Source: Halorubrum salipaludis (GTDB lineage Archaea; Halobacteriota; Halobacteria; Halobacteriales; Haloferacaceae). From it: a stretch of 64,000 nucleotides of DNA. The notes under the pieces are model-generated. The model worked only from the letters and a program-made list of their open reading frames with translations. It was not told the origin of the DNA and made no database searches. Where the stretch lies: positions 248,001-312,000 of the forward strand of contig NZ_NSKC01000003.1 in the NCBI RefSeq assembly GCF_002286985.1. Reading direction: 5' to 3'. The position numbers and the translations under genes were made by a program. Below are positions 61,478 through 64,000 of the stretch, one piece after another; the stretch's first letter is position 1; the number at the start of each line of letters is the position of its first letter.

Positions 61478-61647
61478 TGCTCGTCGCTGCCCCTCACCGT
61501 GATTTAAATACTATCTTGCCATCGCCGATCTGCAATACTCACTCCCGGTATCCATCAAGAGGAATTTCCGTCGACCGGTGTTTCGAACTAAAAGGTCGCT
61601 GAATAGTTGTTCTGAGGCCGATAGCGATCGAGCCGTTCAGGCCGATT

Positions 61648-62949
61648 TTACCGGTCCGAGGTGTCGGGTCCGTCGGTCTCGCGGACCGCGTCGAGCAGCT
61701 CGTCGTCGCCGAACCGGTCGCCGTCGCCGCCGATGCGCGCGACCCGGTCGCTGGCCGCCAGCACCGCCGCGTTCGCTTCCGTCTCGCCGCCGGTCGCTGT
61801 TCTCGGTTCCACCCGTCCGACCTCCCCGACCGCGACCGTCACGTCGGCCTCCCGCGCGAGCGCAACCGCCTCCGCCCGGCGCTCGTCGGGGACCGCTGCG
61901 AACGGGGGCGCCGTCACGGCCGTCGCGTCCGCGTCGGCGGCGACGCCCGCGACCGCGTCGCCCTCGGGGACGACGCCGACGGAGACGGCGTGGCCCGCGG
62001 CGGCCACCCGCGCGACGGCCCGTCCCGCCGGTCGCCCTCGCCCGACGACGTGGACGCGGCGCGGGTCGGTCTCGTCGTCTGGCTCTGCTCCGTTGTTCGC
62101 CTCGCCCCCGTCGGTCGCGTCGAACGCGGTGACCGTCGGCGTCCCCGTCGCCGGGCTCTCGCCGACGAACGCCTCGGCGTCGAACGCGTCCCGGAGCGCG
62201 TCCGCCGTCAGCACCTCCGCAGGGGGGCCGGCGGCCCGGACGCCGCCGTCCGCGAGGACGACGATCTCGTCGCAGTACCGCGCGGCCACGTCAAGGTCGT
62301 GGATCGCCGCGAGCGCGGCCCGCCCGTCGTCGACGAGGTCCCTGACGAGTTCGAGGGTCCGGACCGCGTGGTTCACGTCGAGGCTCGCCGTCGGCTCGTC
62401 GAGCAGCAGCGACGGGGTCGCCTGCGCCAGCGCTCGCGCCAGCAGGACGCGCTGGCGCTCGCCGCCGGAGACCTCCGTGATCGCCCGGTCGGCGAAGCGC
62501 GCGACCCCGGCTGCGTCCATGGCCTCTCGGACCGCGCGCTCGTCGTCGGGCCCGTGGCCGTCGAACCGACCGAGGTGCGGCGTCCGGCCCATCTCGACGA
62601 CCTGCCGCACCCGGAAGTCGAACGCGAGGCTCGTCTCCTGCGGGACGCTGGCGACCCGTCGGCCCGCCTCGCGCGCGGACAGCGAGTCGGCGTCGTCGCC
62701 GTCGAGCCGGACCGCCCCGGCGTCGGGCGAGAGCGTTCCCTTGATCGCCCGGAGGACGGTCGTCTTCCCCGCGCCGTTGGGGCCGACGAGCCCCACGAGC
62801 GAGCCGCGCTCGACCCGGAGGTCGACCCCCGAGACGACCGGGACGTCGCCGAAGGAGACCACGAGGTCGCGGACCTCGATCGGGGGGGTTTCGGGGTCGT
62901 CGGCGTCGGGGGACTCCGGGCTTCCGACGACGGGCGATCCGGCGGTCAC
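61648..62949 (-). CDS. btuD: Vitamin B12 ABC transporter ATPase
   Basis: The 433-aa protein has an ABC ATPase domain (about 25-260): Walker A GLVGPNGAGKTTV, signature VSGGERQRVLLARAL, Walker B LLLDEPTASLD, switch His AIHDLDVA. It is followed by a C-terminal extension (about 270-433) not typical of bacterial BtuD, with VHVVGRGRPAGRAVARVAAAGHAVSVGVVPEG. Halobacterium has a studied BtuCDF system whose ATPase is likewise longer than the bacterial one, from memory. The GTG start overlaps the btuC stop (GTGA). Haem or iron-siderophore import is the alternative. Confidence 0.82.
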   Translation of the reverse strand: MTAGSPVVGSPESPDADDPETPPIEVRDLVVSFGDVPVVSGVDLRVERGSLVGLVGPNGAGKTTVLRAIKGTLSPDAGAVRLDGDDADSLSAREAGRRVASVPQETSLAFDFRVRQVVEMGRTPHLGRFDGHGPDDERAVREAMDAAGVARFADRAITEVSGGERQRVLLARALAQATPSLLLDEPTASLDVNHAVRTLELVRDLVDDGRAALAAIHDLDVAARYCDEIVVLADGGVRAAGPPAEVLTADALRDAFDAEAFVGESPATGTPTVTAFDATDGGEANNGAEPDDETDPRRVHVVGRGRPAGRAVARVAAAGHAVSVGVVPEGDAVAGVAADADATAVTAPPFAAVPDERRAEAVALAREADVTVAVGEVGRVEPRTATGGETEANAAVLAASDRVARIGGDGDRFGDDELLDAVRETDGPDTSDR

Positions 62950-64000
62950 AGCTCGTCCACCTCCCGGGTCACGAGCAGGTAGACGAAGAAGGGCGCGCCG
63001 ACGGCGGCGGTGACGACCCCCACGGGGAGCTCCGTGCTCCCGGCCCGCGCAAGCGTGTCGGCGGCGACGAGGAACGACCCGCCGGCGAGCGCGGCGCTCG
63101 GGAGGAGGACGCGGTGGTCGGGTCCGACGACCAGCCGGAGCATGTGCGGGACGATCAGGCCGACGAAGCCGATGATCCCCGCGAAGGCGACGCCCGCGGC
63201 CGTGATCAGCGCCGAGGCGGCCAACAGGATCCGCTTCGTACGCTCGACCGCGATACCGAGCCCCTGAGCCTCCTCCTCGCCGAGCAGCATGACGTTGAGG
63301 TCGCGCGCGTACACCAGGAGGACGCCGAACAGCGGCGGGACCACGACCGCGGTGACCGCCACGTCGCTCCACGCGGCCCCCGACAGGTGGCCCATCAGCC
63401 ACGCGACGATCCGGCGGAGCGACTCGCCGGCCTGGAGCTGGAGGTACGAGATGACCGCGCCGAGGAACGTCTGGACGGCGACGCCGGCCAGCAGCAGGGT
63501 CGCGACCGGCGTCCGCCCGTGTCGGGTCGCGATGGCGTACACGCCGAAGGCGGCGGCGAGCGATCCGACGAACGCGAAGAGGCTGACGCCCGCGCCGTAC
63601 GAGATCCCAACGTCGACGGCGCCGACGAGGGGGAGCGTCAGCGTCGCCGACAGCGCGACGGGGAAGACGATGAACGCGACCGCGCCGACGGCCGCGCCCG
63701 AGGAGACGCCGATGATCGAGGGGTCCGCCATCGGGTTGCGGAAGAACCCCTGCATCACCGTGCCGGCGGCCGCGAGCGCGAACCCCACGAGCGCGGCCAT
63801 GAGGATCCGCGGGAGCCGAACGCCGACGACGATCTGCTGGTGCACGCGATCGACGGGGAACGCGAACGGGGACCGGTACGCGAGGTCGACGCCGGGCAGC
63901 GTGAGCGGCCCGACCCCCTGCGAGGTCGTCTCGATCCCGGCCGGGACGACCAGCGCGTTCAACACCGCCTTCACCACCTCCGCGGGCGGGATGCGGACGG
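62946..64000 (-). CDS. btuC: Vitamin B12 ABC transporter permease (5' end outside window)
   Basis: The FecCD/BtuC-type permease extends to the window edge without a stop, so its N-terminus is cut off; 351 codons are present. Family features: LPRILMAALVGFALAAAGTVMQG, NPMADPSIIGVSSGAAVGA, and near the C-terminus GIIGFVGLIVPHMLRLVVGPDHR, with PVGVVTAAVGAPFFVYLL. Eight to nine helices are present. It pairs with BtuD by a 4-nt overlap. A binding protein (btuF) should lie beyond the window. Confidence 0.85.
   Translation of the reverse strand, partial: VRIPPAEVVKAVLNALVVPAGIETTSQGVGPLTLPGVDLAYRSPFAFPVDRVHQQIVVGVRLPRILMAALVGFALAAAGTVMQGFFRNPMADPSIIGVSSGAAVGAVAFIVFPVALSATLTLPLVGAVDVGISYGAGVSLFAFVGSLAAAFGVYAIATRHGRTPVATLLLAGVAVQTFLGAVISYLQLQAGESLRRIVAWLMGHLSGAAWSDVAVTAVVVPPLFGVLLVYARDLNVMLLGEEEAQGLGIAVERTKRILLAASALITAAGVAFAGIIGFVGLIVPHMLRLVVGPDHRVLLPSAALAGGSFLVAADTLARAGSTELPVGVVTAAVGAPFFVYLLVTREVDEL

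Noticed and set aside
61661-63013. Ser/Thr-rich open frame on the plus strand across btuD and btuC
   Set aside because: It is antisense to a clear ABC ATPase and permease pair with overlapping start and stop codons.

Overview
The window comes from a haloarchaeon (class Halobacteria), most likely a Halorubrum-type genome. The evidence is the high GC content, strongly acidic proteins, archaeal TATA boxes about 25-30 nt before start codons (leaderless genes), an archaeal 7S SRP RNA, and marker genes: ftsZ1-secE-spt5, archaeosortase A with a PGF-CTERM substrate, diphthine synthase, D-aminoacyl-tRNA deacylase DtdA, a PurN-PurH fusion and two ferredoxin-dependent 2-oxoacid oxidoreductases. The genus is an inference.

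Layout. 1-13.8 kb is metabolic core: arginase, PHP phosphoesterase, aminotransferase plus thioesterase, flavin reductase, a KorAB-type 2-oxoacid:ferredoxin oxidoreductase, a geranylgeranyl-reductase-type flavoprotein, glutaryl-CoA dehydrogenase-like enzyme, a GAF histidine kinase and an SRPBCC protein. At 13.83 kb lies tRNA-Ala(GGC), whose 3' end is partly duplicated twice downstream. From there to about 17.0 kb runs an AT-richer accessory island with tiny membrane-protein genes, two or three hairpins (two sharing one loop sequence) around a 46-aa gene, and a tyrosine-integrase remnant. 17-32 kb: LctP lactate permease, tandem YdjM-like membrane proteins, divergent purB and purN-purH, an ABC exporter and glutamate synthase (gltB). 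32.5-35.7 kb is a chimeric PGF-CTERM surface protein whose N-terminal half is AT-rich. 36-42 kb: lipoprotein, membrane proteins, HNH protein, phosphodiesterase/phosphatase, PhzF and a CaCA antiporter. 42.3-47 kb: dtdA, ftsZ1, secE, spt5, artA. 47-55 kb: MgtC/DUF4010 transporter, two CBS proteins, a 22-bp minisatellite, dph5, porAB and an Lrp regulator. 55-64 kb: ileS, aldo/keto reductase, SRP RNA, and the start of a vitamin B12 importer (btuD, btuC).

How genes work together. KorAB and PorAB would feed reduced ferredoxin from 2-oxoglutarate and pyruvate oxidation; the Lrp regulator beside porAB likely links this to amino-acid status, with GltB and arginase as nitrogen-side partners. ArtA is expected to process the PGF-CTERM protein encoded 10 kb away.

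The most interesting unexplained signal is a dispersed intergenic element (three fuller copies near 4.7, 42.1 and 61.3 kb, one degenerate copy near 13.0 kb). Its conserved single-stranded-looking blocks alternate with hairpins whose stems change in sequence but keep base pairing between copies, and three copies have a TATA-like box just upstream. This is what a structured, probably transcribed, high-copy RNA or RNA-like mobile repeat family would look like.
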